From CAVQEK01 sp963711495 (GTDB taxonomy: Bacteria > Bacteroidota > Bacteroidia > Cytophagales > Cyclobacteriaceae), in the NCBI GenBank assembly GCA_963711495.1, contig CAVQEK010000013.1, forward strand, positions 868,001-932,000: a DNA stretch of 64,000 nt, given 5' to 3'. The position numbers were made by a program, and so were the translations under genes. This document shows, in pieces, positions 8,036 through 16,880 of this stretch (its first letter is position 1; each line of letters begins with the position of its first letter). Below the pieces are notes generated by a model. That model ran no database searches. It was not told where the DNA came from and saw nothing but the letters and a program-made list of their open reading frames with translations.

Positions 8036-9889
8036 TTATTTATTAAAAAAACTATTTAATTTTTCGAATTCCAGGATATGAAAAATGCGCTGGCCATCAG
8101 GAGCATAATTGGGATTTTTACAGGCAAACAACTGATCAATCATCATCGCCATTTCTTCCCTGGCTAGTCTTTTGCCTTTTTTTATCCCGGCATTTTTAGC
8201 CATGGCCCTGGCAAGATTTTCAACATTGTGCGCTTTGTTTTCCAGATGATTTGCCTTGAAATCCTCCAACACGCCTTTAAAAATAACCGCGGCCGAATTG
8301 GCATTTACATCGGCGGGCATTCCGTTGATGGCAATTGTATTTTTTCCAAATTCCTCAAATGAAAATCCGATGGTTTTAAATTCTTCTTCCAGTTCTTTAA
8401 CCAACGTAAAATCGGAAGGTTTCAACTCCAGGTGTTCAGGAAAGAGTGACTGCTGTGAACTTCCCCGTTTGTTATTCATCATATTCAGGTAACGTTCAAA
8501 GACAATACGTTCATGGGCAGCCTGTTGATCAACAAACATCAAGCCCGACTTAACCTGGGTAACCAGGTAGGTGAGTTGTACCTGAAAAATTGTTTTTTCA
8601 CCAGTGGTATCTTCTAAATTTGAATCGGTTATATTGAGATTATTGACCTTGCTTCCAAAAGTCAACGAAATTTTTTCGCCCTCATCCATCTCCATCTCCT
8701 TTTTGCTGGCAGCTTCAAAAGTTTCATTTCGCAGGGCGCCTGCATATAGTGATTCCCAGTTTTTGAGGTTTGATGTATCTTGAGGGGTGTTTTTGAATTG
8801 CTCGTAATTTTTATTGGAAATTTGAGACTCCTTTTCCTTTTGCCTTTCAGCGTACATTTTAAAATTTGTATCGTAGCTGAAATCGATGGCCGGGGTGATA
8901 TTATGTGTGCCCAGCGCCATTTTTACCGATGTTTTGATCAAGCTGTAGACTGAACGCTCGTCGTCAAATTTGATCTCCGTTTTGGTCGGATGCACATTCA
9001 CGTCGATATGCTTGGGATCGATGTCTAAAAACAACACAAAAAAAGGATATTGATCGTCGGCGATGAGTCCTTCGAAAGCAGAGGTGACAGCGTGGTTAAG
9101 ATAATTACTCTTGATATAGCGATTATTCACGAAAAAATACTGTTCACCCCTGGATTTTTTGGCATTTTCAGGTTTGCCAATATATCCTCTTAACTGCATA
9201 TCCCCGGTACTTTCATTACACGGTACCAGTTGCTCCCGGTAATTTTTGCCAAAAAGTCCCACAATGCGTTGGCTCAATTTGCCTTCACGCAACTTATACA
9301 CTTCCAGGTCATTCTGATAGAATGTAAAGGAAATATCGGGATGTGCGAGCGCCAGTCTTGTAAATTCCTCCATGATATGACGCATTTCTACTGCATTGGA
9401 TTTGAGGAAATTGCGTCTTGCCGGAACATTAAAAAACAGGTTTTTTACGATAATGGAAGTCCCTGGCTGGCAGGCGATATTTTCATGGTTTTTTGTCTGT
9501 GAGCCTTCCACATTCACGAAGGTTCCCAGTTCGTTTTCCCGTGGTTTTGTTTTTAATTCGACCTGCGCTACTGCGGCAATGGAAGCGAGTGCTTCACCCC
9601 GGAATCCCATCGTGGTGATAGCAAACAGATCTTCGGCTCTTCGTATTTTAGAGGTTGCGTGACGTTCAAAACTCATACGAGCGTCCGTTTCAGACATGCC
9701 AATGCCGTTGTCAACCACCTGTACAATACTTTTCCCCGCTTCTTTCACGATCAGTGTGATTTCAGTACTACGCGCATCAATAGAATTTTCAATCAGTTCT
9801 TTTACCAGTGAAGCAGGTCTTTGGACCACTTCACCAGCAGCAATCTGATTGGCGATCGATTCTGGCAATAATTGGATAATGTCTGACAT
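8036..9889 (-). CDS. mutL: DNA mismatch repair protein MutL
   Basis: 617 residues. The N-terminal GHKL ATPase is complete: IAAGEVVQRPASLVKELIEN (motif I with the catalytic Glu), DNGIGM (II), GFRGEALASI (III), and PGTSIIVKNLFFNVPARRNF. The C-terminal dimerisation domain (about 430-617) has QQAAHERIVFERYL and ends with ARAMAKNAGIKKGKRLAREE and CKNPNYAPDGQRI. The endonuclease motif DQHAxxERI appears here as DQQAAHERI, with Gln in place of the first His, so the latent nuclease may still coordinate metal but this should be checked. It heads a run with the rhomboids and follows a small membrane protein gene. Confidence 0.97.
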   Translation of the reverse strand: MSDIIQLLPESIANQIAAGEVVQRPASLVKELIENSIDARSTEITLIVKEAGKSIVQVVDNGIGMSETDARMSFERHATSKIRRAEDLFAITTMGFRGEALASIAAVAQVELKTKPRENELGTFVNVEGSQTKNHENIACQPGTSIIVKNLFFNVPARRNFLKSNAVEMRHIMEEFTRLALAHPDISFTFYQNDLEVYKLREGKLSQRIVGLFGKNYREQLVPCNESTGDMQLRGYIGKPENAKKSRGEQYFFVNNRYIKSNYLNHAVTSAFEGLIADDQYPFFVLFLDIDPKHIDVNVHPTKTEIKFDDERSVYSLIKTSVKMALGTHNITPAIDFSYDTNFKMYAERQKEKESQISNKNYEQFKNTPQDTSNLKNWESLYAGALRNETFEAASKKEMEMDEGEKISLTFGSKVNNLNITDSNLEDTTGEKTIFQVQLTYLVTQVKSGLMFVDQQAAHERIVFERYLNMMNNKRGSSQQSLFPEHLELKPSDFTLVKELEEEFKTIGFSFEEFGKNTIAINGMPADVNANSAAVIFKGVLEDFKANHLENKAHNVENLARAMAKNAGIKKGKRLAREEMAMMIDQLFACKNPNYAPDGQRIFHILEFEKLNSFFNK

Positions 9890-9898
9890 TGGATACGG

Positions 9899-10240
9899 TT
9901 AGGACTGGAAATAATTTCTGGTCCTCAGAAAGATGTACAAAGGAAAAATCACCGCAAATATATAAAGTGCAATATTTCCGAAATAAAGCCATCCTACGAT
10001 CGTTCCCAAAAAAATGATGATCAATAAATATTGCATCATGCTGGACCTGGTTTCACGACGTTCCCTACGGTTAAATGCATTTCTTATGTTTTCCCGGTAA
10101 GATTGTCGGTTTTCGTCAACCAATTGACCACGGATACGTTCGGTGCGATTTTTGACATCCTCCTTTATTGGATCGTAATATCTCGGCTCAAAGTTGAACC
10201 TTTTATATTTAGGCATCCGTGTAAGACTAGGGAATTTCAT
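9899..10240 (-). CDS. Small membrane protein of unknown function upstream of mutL
   Basis: 113 residues. The first 70 are soluble and rich in Arg/Glu (RYYDPIKEDVKNRTERIRGQ), followed by two closely spaced membrane segments, LLIIIFLGTIVGWLYFG and IALYIFAVIFPLYIFL. I recognise it only as a conserved Bacteroidota gene that often sits beside mutL and rhomboids. It is 9 bases from mutL and so probably cotranscribed with it. No function is proposed. Confidence 0.7.
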   Translation of the reverse strand: MKFPSLTRMPKYKRFNFEPRYYDPIKEDVKNRTERIRGQLVDENRQSYRENIRNAFNRRERRETRSSMMQYLLIIIFLGTIVGWLYFGNIALYIFAVIFPLYIFLRTRNYFQS

Positions 10241-10312
10241 ATATTTGACTGAGTCCTTTGTTACAAAGTAAATTTAAAAATGTATTTATAACAAATTGAT
10301 AACTTTTTAAGG

Positions 10313-13231
10313 ATGAAAAAAGTTTGGGGGGTGATTTTAGGAATTATGTTCGTGCATACTATGGTAAGTGCGGCAGCCCCTTACCGTGGCAGTGAGGACC
10401 GATGGGTAGACAGTATCTATCAGAGAATGACATATGAAGAAAGAATAGGCCAACTAATCAATTTGAAGATATCTATCACCAGGCAGAATCTCTCAGACTA
10501 TAAGGCCCTTGTTAAAAAATATCCGATAGGATCCATTACCATTACCGGTGGTGAGCCATCAGCCATTATGGAGTTCATCTCCGTGCTGAAATATGAGACT
10601 AAATGTAATCCCCTGATCGGATTTGAGAATACCGGCAGATCGTTAAGTATACCGGCAAATGGTGTAATGAAATTTCCTGAAAAGCAGATTTTAGGGCATT
10701 TAAATGATGCATCGCTGTTTACAGCACTGGCTAATGCGATCACAGGACAGTATTCAGTTTTTAAAGCCAAAGTGGTCAATATACCAGTATGCAAGGTGGA
10801 TTCTAATGATGGTGATTTGAAGTTCGGATTTCAGGATTATGGAATGGACCAGCATGAAGGAAGCGAGAAAATGGGCAATTTTACCAGGGAAATTAATAGA
10901 GCAGGCTGCGTGACGAATATTGATTGGGCCATGGACATTGAAAATACTGACGAATTCGCACAGAATTATAAATCACTGAAATGGTCAGAGACCTGGCTGA
11001 ACGCAGTGAGCGAGAATGCCGGTTTCTGGAAGGATTTCAACAATGAACTGTCACAAATAACTTTTACCTCAGTCCCTGAATTTACTCCGAAGGAGGCTAT
11101 TTTTTATCGCAAAAGATTATTTGACCCGCTGCTGTATAAATCACTGGGTTTCAAAGGTATTGTGAATGGCGACATCGAAGCCATTCATTCCACGAATCCT
11201 TCCGGTAATATTGATGATCTTATTGTGCGCTTTTTAAAAGCCGGAGGTGATATGATCACTACAGCCGTTCAGCCTGCAATCTTGTTTGAAGACATAGATA
11301 AGGCGGTAAATTCTCATTATCTGCGCAATTCTGAAATTCAATTGAAAGTAAAAAGATTACTTCGATTGAAATATCTCACCGGATGTTCAGTGGATTCGGT
11401 TGTTAATACTGATAATATTTTAAGGCGCGTCAACAATCCCGATGTTAACCTTGTCAACTATCAAATTTATGGGGATGCAATGGCTTTGTTGCGCAACGAT
11501 CGGGGTATTATTCCTTATGAACAACTCGATGATACAAATTTTGCTTCACTGAGTATAGGTTCCGATCATTTGAATGTTTACCAGGAAACCCTGGAGAAAT
11601 ATACATCTATTGTTCACTATATATTACCGGAAGGCGATTATTCAACAGAAGAATTGGGATCTCTGCTACGTCAAATGAGTGCTTTTGAAAATGTCATAGT
11701 CGGTCTGCACATGGCCAATAATGGTGAAATTGATAATCGTATTATCAACCTCCTGGACTCACTAAGACAACATAGCAACGTTGTGATCACGGTGTTTGGT
11801 AATAACATCCCGGGAAAAATCGGCGAAGATTTCCCCGTTATTTTGCAAGCATACGAAGACAATGCATACACTCAATTGCTCGCGCCACAAGTAATATTTG
11901 GTGCTGTACAAAAATCCATCACGTCAAATAAGACTCAGCAAAACACTTTTCCCCACATTACAGCCGCATATTCTGTGCGGCCGATCCGAAGATTGTCTTA
12001 CGCACCACCGGAGTTGGAGGGAATGGATTCCAGAACCCTGGATCGAATCAATGATATTGTATCGGAGTCTATCGATTTGAAAGCCATGCCTGGATGCCAG
12101 GTTCTTGTTGCAAGAAATGGGGCCGTGGTTTTTGATAAGAATTACGGTTACTACACCTATGATAGCATTATTCCGGTTACGAGCCGTTCGATCTACGATT
12201 TAGCATCCCTTACCAAGGTTTGTGCGACAACACAATCCATCATGTATTTATTGGATCATGACCAGATTGATCTCAATGCCAAAATAAGTGATTATTTACC
12301 AGAATTGGTGGGGACGAATAAACAGGACCTTATTGTGAAGGATATCTTGTTGCATCAGTCGGGGTTGAAACCTTTTTTCCCATTCTGGAAAAATACCATT
12401 GATGTGGATATCAGTGGAAATGCATTGAATTATTATCGAGATTATCCAGACCCTGATTACAACAGTGAGGTAGCATATGGCATGTTTGCCTCGAAAGAAT
12501 TGAAAGATTCTCTTTGGACCTGGACCATCAATACCGATTTGCGCCGCAAAAGTCGCTATCAGAAAAAATATGACTACAAATATAGTGACCTGGGGTTTTA
12601 TATGCTTCAAATGATGGTGGAACGGATCACAAAACGCCCGCTCGATGTTTTTGTCGATTCGATTTTTTACAAATCCATAGGCATGAATACCACCACGTAC
12701 AATCCGCTTTGCAAATTTCCCATGAACAGGATCGTGCCTACGGAAATGGACAATGACTTCAGACATGTATTGGTTTGGGGAACAGTACACGATCAGATAG
12801 CAGCAATGTATGGAGGTGTAGCAGGTCATGCGGGTTTGTTCAGTAATGCAGATGACCTGGCGAAATTACTTCAGATGAATCTTCAGGGAGGTATTTATGG
12901 CACCCACCGATACCTTTCAACAAATGTAATCGACCAATTTACAGCAAGACAAAATGAAGATAATCGTCGGGGTTTGGGTTGGGACAAACCTGATTTAAAG
13001 GATGATTTAAGTCCGACGAGCCACTATGCTTCCCCAAAAACTTATGGTCACCAGGGATTTACGGGTACCGCAATTTGGGTTGACCCAACATTTAACCTTA
13101 TTTTTGTGTTTTTATCGAACAGGGTACATCCCGATGCTTCTAATTTCAAACTTATAGAATACAACGTGCGTAAAAGAATTCAAGACCTCATATATGAATC
13201 GATATGGAGTTTTGAAAAAGTTCATAATTAA
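10313..13231 (+). CDS. Secreted fusion of a degenerate GH3 domain and a class C beta-lactamase-like serine hydrolase
   Basis: 972 residues with a signal peptide (1-20). Residues about 25-570 follow the NagZ/GH3 plan (QRMTYEERIGQLINLKISIT; later GFKGIVNGDIEAI, then KAGGDMITT), but the KHFPGHGDT catalytic loop is absent and the usual TDAL/SDDL nucleophile site reads NGDI. Residues about 580-960 form a serine hydrolase of the beta-lactamase/EstB type with intact motifs: SLTK (about 638-641, the SxxK nucleophile), YSD (the Y-x-N/D site) and HQGFTGT near the end. Such fusions are common in Bacteroidota and are thought to act in peptidoglycan or cell-wall sugar turnover. The GH3 half is probably not catalytic here. 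It is divergent from the mutL run. Confidence 0.87.
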   Translation: MKKVWGVILGIMFVHTMVSAAAPYRGSEDRWVDSIYQRMTYEERIGQLINLKISITRQNLSDYKALVKKYPIGSITITGGEPSAIMEFISVLKYETKCNPLIGFENTGRSLSIPANGVMKFPEKQILGHLNDASLFTALANAITGQYSVFKAKVVNIPVCKVDSNDGDLKFGFQDYGMDQHEGSEKMGNFTREINRAGCVTNIDWAMDIENTDEFAQNYKSLKWSETWLNAVSENAGFWKDFNNELSQITFTSVPEFTPKEAIFYRKRLFDPLLYKSLGFKGIVNGDIEAIHSTNPSGNIDDLIVRFLKAGGDMITTAVQPAILFEDIDKAVNSHYLRNSEIQLKVKRLLRLKYLTGCSVDSVVNTDNILRRVNNPDVNLVNYQIYGDAMALLRNDRGIIPYEQLDDTNFASLSIGSDHLNVYQETLEKYTSIVHYILPEGDYSTEELGSLLRQMSAFENVIVGLHMANNGEIDNRIINLLDSLRQHSNVVITVFGNNIPGKIGEDFPVILQAYEDNAYTQLLAPQVIFGAVQKSITSNKTQQNTFPHITAAYSVRPIRRLSYAPPELEGMDSRTLDRINDIVSESIDLKAMPGCQVLVARNGAVVFDKNYGYYTYDSIIPVTSRSIYDLASLTKVCATTQSIMYLLDHDQIDLNAKISDYLPELVGTNKQDLIVKDILLHQSGLKPFFPFWKNTIDVDISGNALNYYRDYPDPDYNSEVAYGMFASKELKDSLWTWTINTDLRRKSRYQKKYDYKYSDLGFYMLQMMVERITKRPLDVFVDSIFYKSIGMNTTTYNPLCKFPMNRIVPTEMDNDFRHVLVWGTVHDQIAAMYGGVAGHAGLFSNADDLAKLLQMNLQGGIYGTHRYLSTNVIDQFTARQNEDNRRGLGWDKPDLKDDLSPTSHYASPKTYGHQGFTGTAIWVDPTFNLIFVFLSNRVHPDASNFKLIEYNVRKRIQDLIYESIWSFEKVHN

Positions 13232-13240
13232 CAACCACAG

Positions 13241-14383
13241 ATGAAAATTGGAATTGTTTGTTACCCGACTTTTGGCGGTAGCGGAGTAGTTGCGACTGAG
13301 TTGGGAATTGGTCTTGCCAAAAAAGGCCACAAAGTTCATTTTATCACCTATTCACAACCTACGCGGTTTGATTTTTTTAATGAGAACCTTTTTTATCACG
13401 AAGTTGAAATTTTGTCTTATCCTCTATTTCAATACCCGCCATATGAACTCGCATTAGCCAGTAAAATGGTAGATGTTGTAAAATATGAAAAGCTGGAAAT
13501 GTTGCATGTACATTATGCAATCCCGCATGCTTCTGCCGCGTATATCGCCAAACAAATCCTGAAAAAACAGCATGTCGAAATACCAGTGATTACGACATTG
13601 CATGGAACCGATATCACCCTGGTTGGGAAAGATCCATCTTATGAACCAGTGGTTACATTCAGTATTAATGAGTCAGATGGCATTACAGCGGTTTCTGAGA
13701 GCTTGAAACAGGATACTTATAAAATGTTCAACATAGAAAAGGAAATTGAAGTCATTCCCAATTTTATCGATCTGGAAAGATTTAAAAAACAGAAAAAAGA
13801 GCATTTCAAAACAGCAATCTGTCCCAATGGGGAAAAACTGATAGTCCATACCTCTAATTTTAGAAAAGTTAAGCGGGTAGATGATGTGGTCAAAATATTT
13901 CAGAATTTACGAAAAGTAATGTCCGTTAAATTGTTGCTTGTGGGCGATGGGCCTGAGCGAACAAAGCTTGAATCCATGTGCCGGGAATGCGGTGATTGCG
14001 ATGATATCAGATTTTTGGGTAAGCTCGACGCGGTGGAAGAAGTACTTTCAGTGGCGGATCTTTTTATTATGCCTTCGGAAAAAGAAAGTTTTGGGTTGGC
14101 TGCATTGGAAGCTATGGCCTGTGAAGTGCCTGTGATATCGTCCAATACCGGAGGGCTTCCCGAATTGAATGTGCATGGCTTTTCCGGTTATATGAGTGAT
14201 GTGGGCAATGTGGAAGAAATGACCAAATATGCCCTGGAAATTCTTGATGATAAGAACCTTCCCAGGTTTAAGAAGAATGCACTGACAAGGGCCAAGGAGT
14301 TTGAAATCAGTAAAATCTTACCACAGTACGAAGATTATTATCAATTTATTCTGGACCAATACACCAACGTTATAGAGGTATAA
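13241..14383 (+). CDS. bshA: N-acetyl-alpha-D-glucosaminyl L-malate synthase
   Basis: 380 residues, GT4 glycosyltransferase that makes GlcNAc-malate, the first step of bacillithiol synthesis. The N-terminal GIVCYPTFGGSGVVATELG, the acceptor-side YSQPTRFDFFNENLFYHEVE and HVHYAIPHASAAY segments are characteristic of BshA rather than other GT4 enzymes. The donor-binding half has PSEKESFGLAALEAMACEVP and SNTGGLPEL. It starts 9 bases after the GH3/beta-lactamase fusion. bshC is at 16867 on the other strand and ytxJ at 2763; bshB is not in the window. Confidence 0.95.
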   Translation: MKIGIVCYPTFGGSGVVATELGIGLAKKGHKVHFITYSQPTRFDFFNENLFYHEVEILSYPLFQYPPYELALASKMVDVVKYEKLEMLHVHYAIPHASAAYIAKQILKKQHVEIPVITTLHGTDITLVGKDPSYEPVVTFSINESDGITAVSESLKQDTYKMFNIEKEIEVIPNFIDLERFKKQKKEHFKTAICPNGEKLIVHTSNFRKVKRVDDVVKIFQNLRKVMSVKLLLVGDGPERTKLESMCRECGDCDDIRFLGKLDAVEEVLSVADLFIMPSEKESFGLAALEAMACEVPVISSNTGGLPELNVHGFSGYMSDVGNVEEMTKYALEILDDKNLPRFKKNALTRAKEFEISKILPQYEDYYQFILDQYTNVIEV

Positions 14384-14469
14384 TTTTGTTTTTAACTGAA
14401 GTAAAGGTGTAATAATAAATATTTTGATGTTAATTTTGCACTCTTAGCAATCATCTAAACCAAATCAAT

Positions 14470-15111
14470 ATGGAATATCTGGCAATAAAAGATATTAAAC
14501 CCAAGCACGAAGGCTCCAAGCGGATGTTTAAAAATCCGGTGTTGCACAATCTTTCTCGCTCTCATATTTCAATACCGATCAGTTTGCTGGTATTTTGTGC
14601 TATTGGATTTTTATATTGGGGTGTACGTAATACGGAATTGAATTTTGGTTCTTATCTGGTGCTTGTTTTTGCTGGTTTCATTATTTTCACATTATTTGAA
14701 TATCTCATGCACAGATATTTATATCATATGGTTCCGACCAGTAAGATCAAAGGATGGATGCAATATAATATTCACGGCGTTCACCATGAATATCCCAAAG
14801 ATAAAACCAGACTGGCAATGCCTCCCATCATCATTATTATCGGCTCATTGCTTTTTCTGGGAATTTTTCGACTGATTATGGGCCCTTTGGCTTTTGGCTT
14901 TACCCCTGGATTTTTGCTGGGTTATGCGGGATATCTTAGTGTTCATTATATCGTTCATGCATTTCAACCACCCGACAATGCATTCAAGATTTTATGGGTT
15001 AACCACAGTATACATCACTACAAAGATCCTGACGTGGCTTTTGGTGTATCATCTCCCTTGTGGGATTATGTGTTTGGCACCATTCCCAAAAAGAAAAACC
15101 GGAAAAAATGA
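14470..15111 (+). CDS. Fatty acid hydroxylase superfamily membrane protein (FA2H-like)
   Basis: 213 residues, about four membrane segments. Di-iron histidine boxes are visible: HRYLYH, HGVHHEYP, HYIVHAF and NHSIHHYKDPDVAFGVS. The order and the compact size match fatty acid 2-hydroxylase/ceramide hydroxylase-like proteins, which hydroxylate acyl chains next to the carboxyl group. In Bacteroidota the substrate could be sphingolipid, sulfonolipid or ornithine-lipid acyl chains, but that is inference. A terminator hairpin begins directly at its stop codon. Confidence 0.85.
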   Translation: MEYLAIKDIKPKHEGSKRMFKNPVLHNLSRSHISIPISLLVFCAIGFLYWGVRNTELNFGSYLVLVFAGFIIFTLFEYLMHRYLYHMVPTSKIKGWMQYNIHGVHHEYPKDKTRLAMPPIIIIIGSLLFLGIFRLIMGPLAFGFTPGFLLGYAGYLSVHYIVHAFQPPDNAFKILWVNHSIHHYKDPDVAFGVSSPLWDYVFGTIPKKKNRKK

Positions 15112-15133
15112 ACCACTGCAAAGTGGTTTTTTT
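15111..15133 (+). terminator. Rho-independent terminator after the fatty acid hydroxylase
   Basis: AACCACT, loop GCAA, AGTGGTT, then a run of T: a perfect 7-bp stem placed between the hydroxylase stop and the ispF start at 15148. Confidence 0.78.
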
Positions 15134-15147
15134 ATATTCAGATAAAA

Positions 15148-15633
15148 TTGAATTCCATGAAAATTCGTGTTGGATTTGGTTATGATGTTCACGAATTGCG
15201 TCAAAACCAGGCGTTCTGGCTGGGGGGCATCAGGATCGATCACCACAAAGGTTCGGTTGGTCACTCCGATGCCGATGTGTTAATTCATGTCATTTGTGAT
15301 GGGTTGCTTGGCGCCGCCAACCTGCGTGATATTGGTTTTCATTTTCCCGACAATGATCCGAAATACCTGGGAATAGATAGTAAAAAATTGCTCATTGAAG
15401 TCATCAATTTATTGGACACCAATGGATGGAAAATAGAAAATATAGACAGTACCATTTGCCTCCAGCAACCAAAGATAAATCCGTATATTCCGGCCATGAA
15501 GCAGTGCCTGGCCGATGTAATGCAGATCGATGTGGAAGATATTTCCATTAAAGCCACGACTACTGAAAAGTTGGGATTCGTTGGTCGTGAAGAAGGCATT
15601 GCTGCCTATGTAGTGGTCTTGATTTCCAGATAA
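15148..15633 (+). CDS. ispF: 2-C-methyl-D-erythritol 2,4-cyclodiphosphate synthase
   Basis: 161 residues, the usual size. The enzyme of the MEP isoprenoid pathway forms the cyclodiphosphate using zinc. Metal ligands are seen in GYDVH (Asp, His near residue 10) and later GHSDADVLIHVICDGLLGAA (the family motif SDADVxxHAxxDAxLGA with small changes); FHFPDNDPKY and the C-terminal TTEKLGFVGREEGIAA loop are also present. The mnmD gene begins one base after its stop, so the two are cotranscribed. Confidence 0.96.
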   Translation: MNSMKIRVGFGYDVHELRQNQAFWLGGIRIDHHKGSVGHSDADVLIHVICDGLLGAANLRDIGFHFPDNDPKYLGIDSKKLLIEVINLLDTNGWKIENIDSTICLQQPKINPYIPAMKQCLADVMQIDVEDISIKATTTEKLGFVGREEGIAAYVVVLISR

Positions 15634-15634
15634 T

Positions 15635-16321
15635 ATGACTGCTGGAAGAAAATTAATTATCACAGAAGACGGATCAAATTCCATCTTCAACGAGGATCTC
15701 GGAGAAACATACCATTCTATTCATGGGGCAATTCAGGAATCGGAACACGTATTTATCCAAGCTGGACTAAAACACCATTTTTCAACGTATGATACGCATT
15801 ATGTGAGAATATTCGAACTTGGTTTTGGTACCGGTCTCAATGCCTTGTTGTCTTGTCGTTTCGCTGAGAAAGAAAAAATACATGTCGATTTCACCAGCGT
15901 TGAAGCGTTCCCCTTGGAAGAAACTGAATATTCTGCGTTGAATTATCCGAATTTATTGCCTTTTGCACAGAGTCAGCAAAAATTCCTAAAAATGCATCAA
16001 TGTCCATTTGACAAGGAAATCTCGATCTCCAGGCATTTCACCCTAAAAAAAATGGCCGAAAAATTTGAAGATATTTTGGTGAAGAAAGGTGACTTCGATC
16101 TATTTTTATATGATGCCTTTGCTCCTGGAAAACAACCGGATATCTGGTCAATTGACAACCTGGCCAAAGCATATCGAATGTTAAAAAAGTATGGGATTCT
16201 GGTGACTTATTGCGCCCAGGGGCAATTTAGAAGAAACCTGCAGCAAGTTGGATTTTCTGTAGAAAAGTTACCCGGGCCGCCAGGTAAGAATGAAATGATC
16301 AGGGCAGTTAAAATCGAATAA
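15635..16321 (+). CDS. mnmD: tRNA 5-aminomethyl-2-thiouridine methyltransferase (MnmD; MnmC N-terminal domain)
   Basis: 228 residues. A stand-alone version of the methyltransferase half of MnmC, which finishes mnm5s2U at tRNA position 34. It has TYHSIHGAIQESEHVFIQAG, then the SAM site FELGFGTGLNAL, and LFLYDAFAPGKQPDIWS, all standard for the family; the FAD oxidase half is missing, as in Gram-positives and most Bacteroidota. It overlaps by 14 bases the end of the convergent cyclo-ligase gene. Confidence 0.9.
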   Translation: MTAGRKLIITEDGSNSIFNEDLGETYHSIHGAIQESEHVFIQAGLKHHFSTYDTHYVRIFELGFGTGLNALLSCRFAEKEKIHVDFTSVEAFPLEETEYSALNYPNLLPFAQSQQKFLKMHQCPFDKEISISRHFTLKKMAEKFEDILVKKGDFDLFLYDAFAPGKQPDIWSIDNLAKAYRMLKKYGILVTYCAQGQFRRNLQQVGFSVEKLPGPPGKNEMIRAVKIE

Positions 16322-16880
16322 CTTCTCTGGGTGTTACGCACCAATTCATTTTTTCATCCCACGCTCCCACATCATCTATTTCCTCCGCCGGGGGAAATAA
16401 ACTCAGACCGACTTTAATAATATTTGGAGACATTTGTTTTAAAAAACGGTCGTAAAAACCTTTGCCGTAGCCCACCCGGTGTCCTTGGCGGTCAAAAACA
16501 AGTAAGGGCAGAAATACCACCTGGATTTCTTCCGGCATTACCTGAATTGATTCTATGGGTTCCGGGATTCCCCACTGGTTTTCCAATAGTTTTGTTTCAG
16601 GCGTAAGTAAAAAACTTTTCATCTCCGGCGTGTTGGCACGAGTAGCCGGCACAACGACCTTTTTTTTATGCTGCCAGAGAAAATGAATGATCGGCCATGT
16701 GTTTATCTCATTTTTTGCTTTAATGGGTAAGAAAATGTGAAAAACACCAAACTCGTTGATCGCTAAAGTTTCATGCACTTTTGAGGTGATCTTTTCACTT
16801 AGGATGGCTAACTCAACTGCACTGAGGTGCAGGCGTTTTTTCATGTACGATTTGCGCAATTCCAATTTATTCATCACCAA
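16308..16880 (-). CDS. 5-formyltetrahydrofolate cyclo-ligase
   Basis: 190 residues. The enzyme converts 5-formyl-THF to 5,10-methenyl-THF with ATP. It starts KLELRKSYMKKRLHLS and carries the family signature VGYGKGFYDRFL near residue 150, preceded by FLPLLVFDRQGHR. Its start overlaps the 3' end of bshC by 14 bases, which implies one transcript rimO-bshC-cyclo-ligase. Confidence 0.93.
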   Translation of the reverse strand: MVMNKLELRKSYMKKRLHLSAVELAILSEKITSKVHETLAINEFGVFHIFLPIKAKNEINTWPIIHFLWQHKKKVVVPATRANTPEMKSFLLTPETKLLENQWGIPEPIESIQVMPEEIQVVFLPLLVFDRQGHRVGYGKGFYDRFLKQMSPNIIKVGLSLFPPAEEIDDVGAWDEKMNWCVTPREVIRF

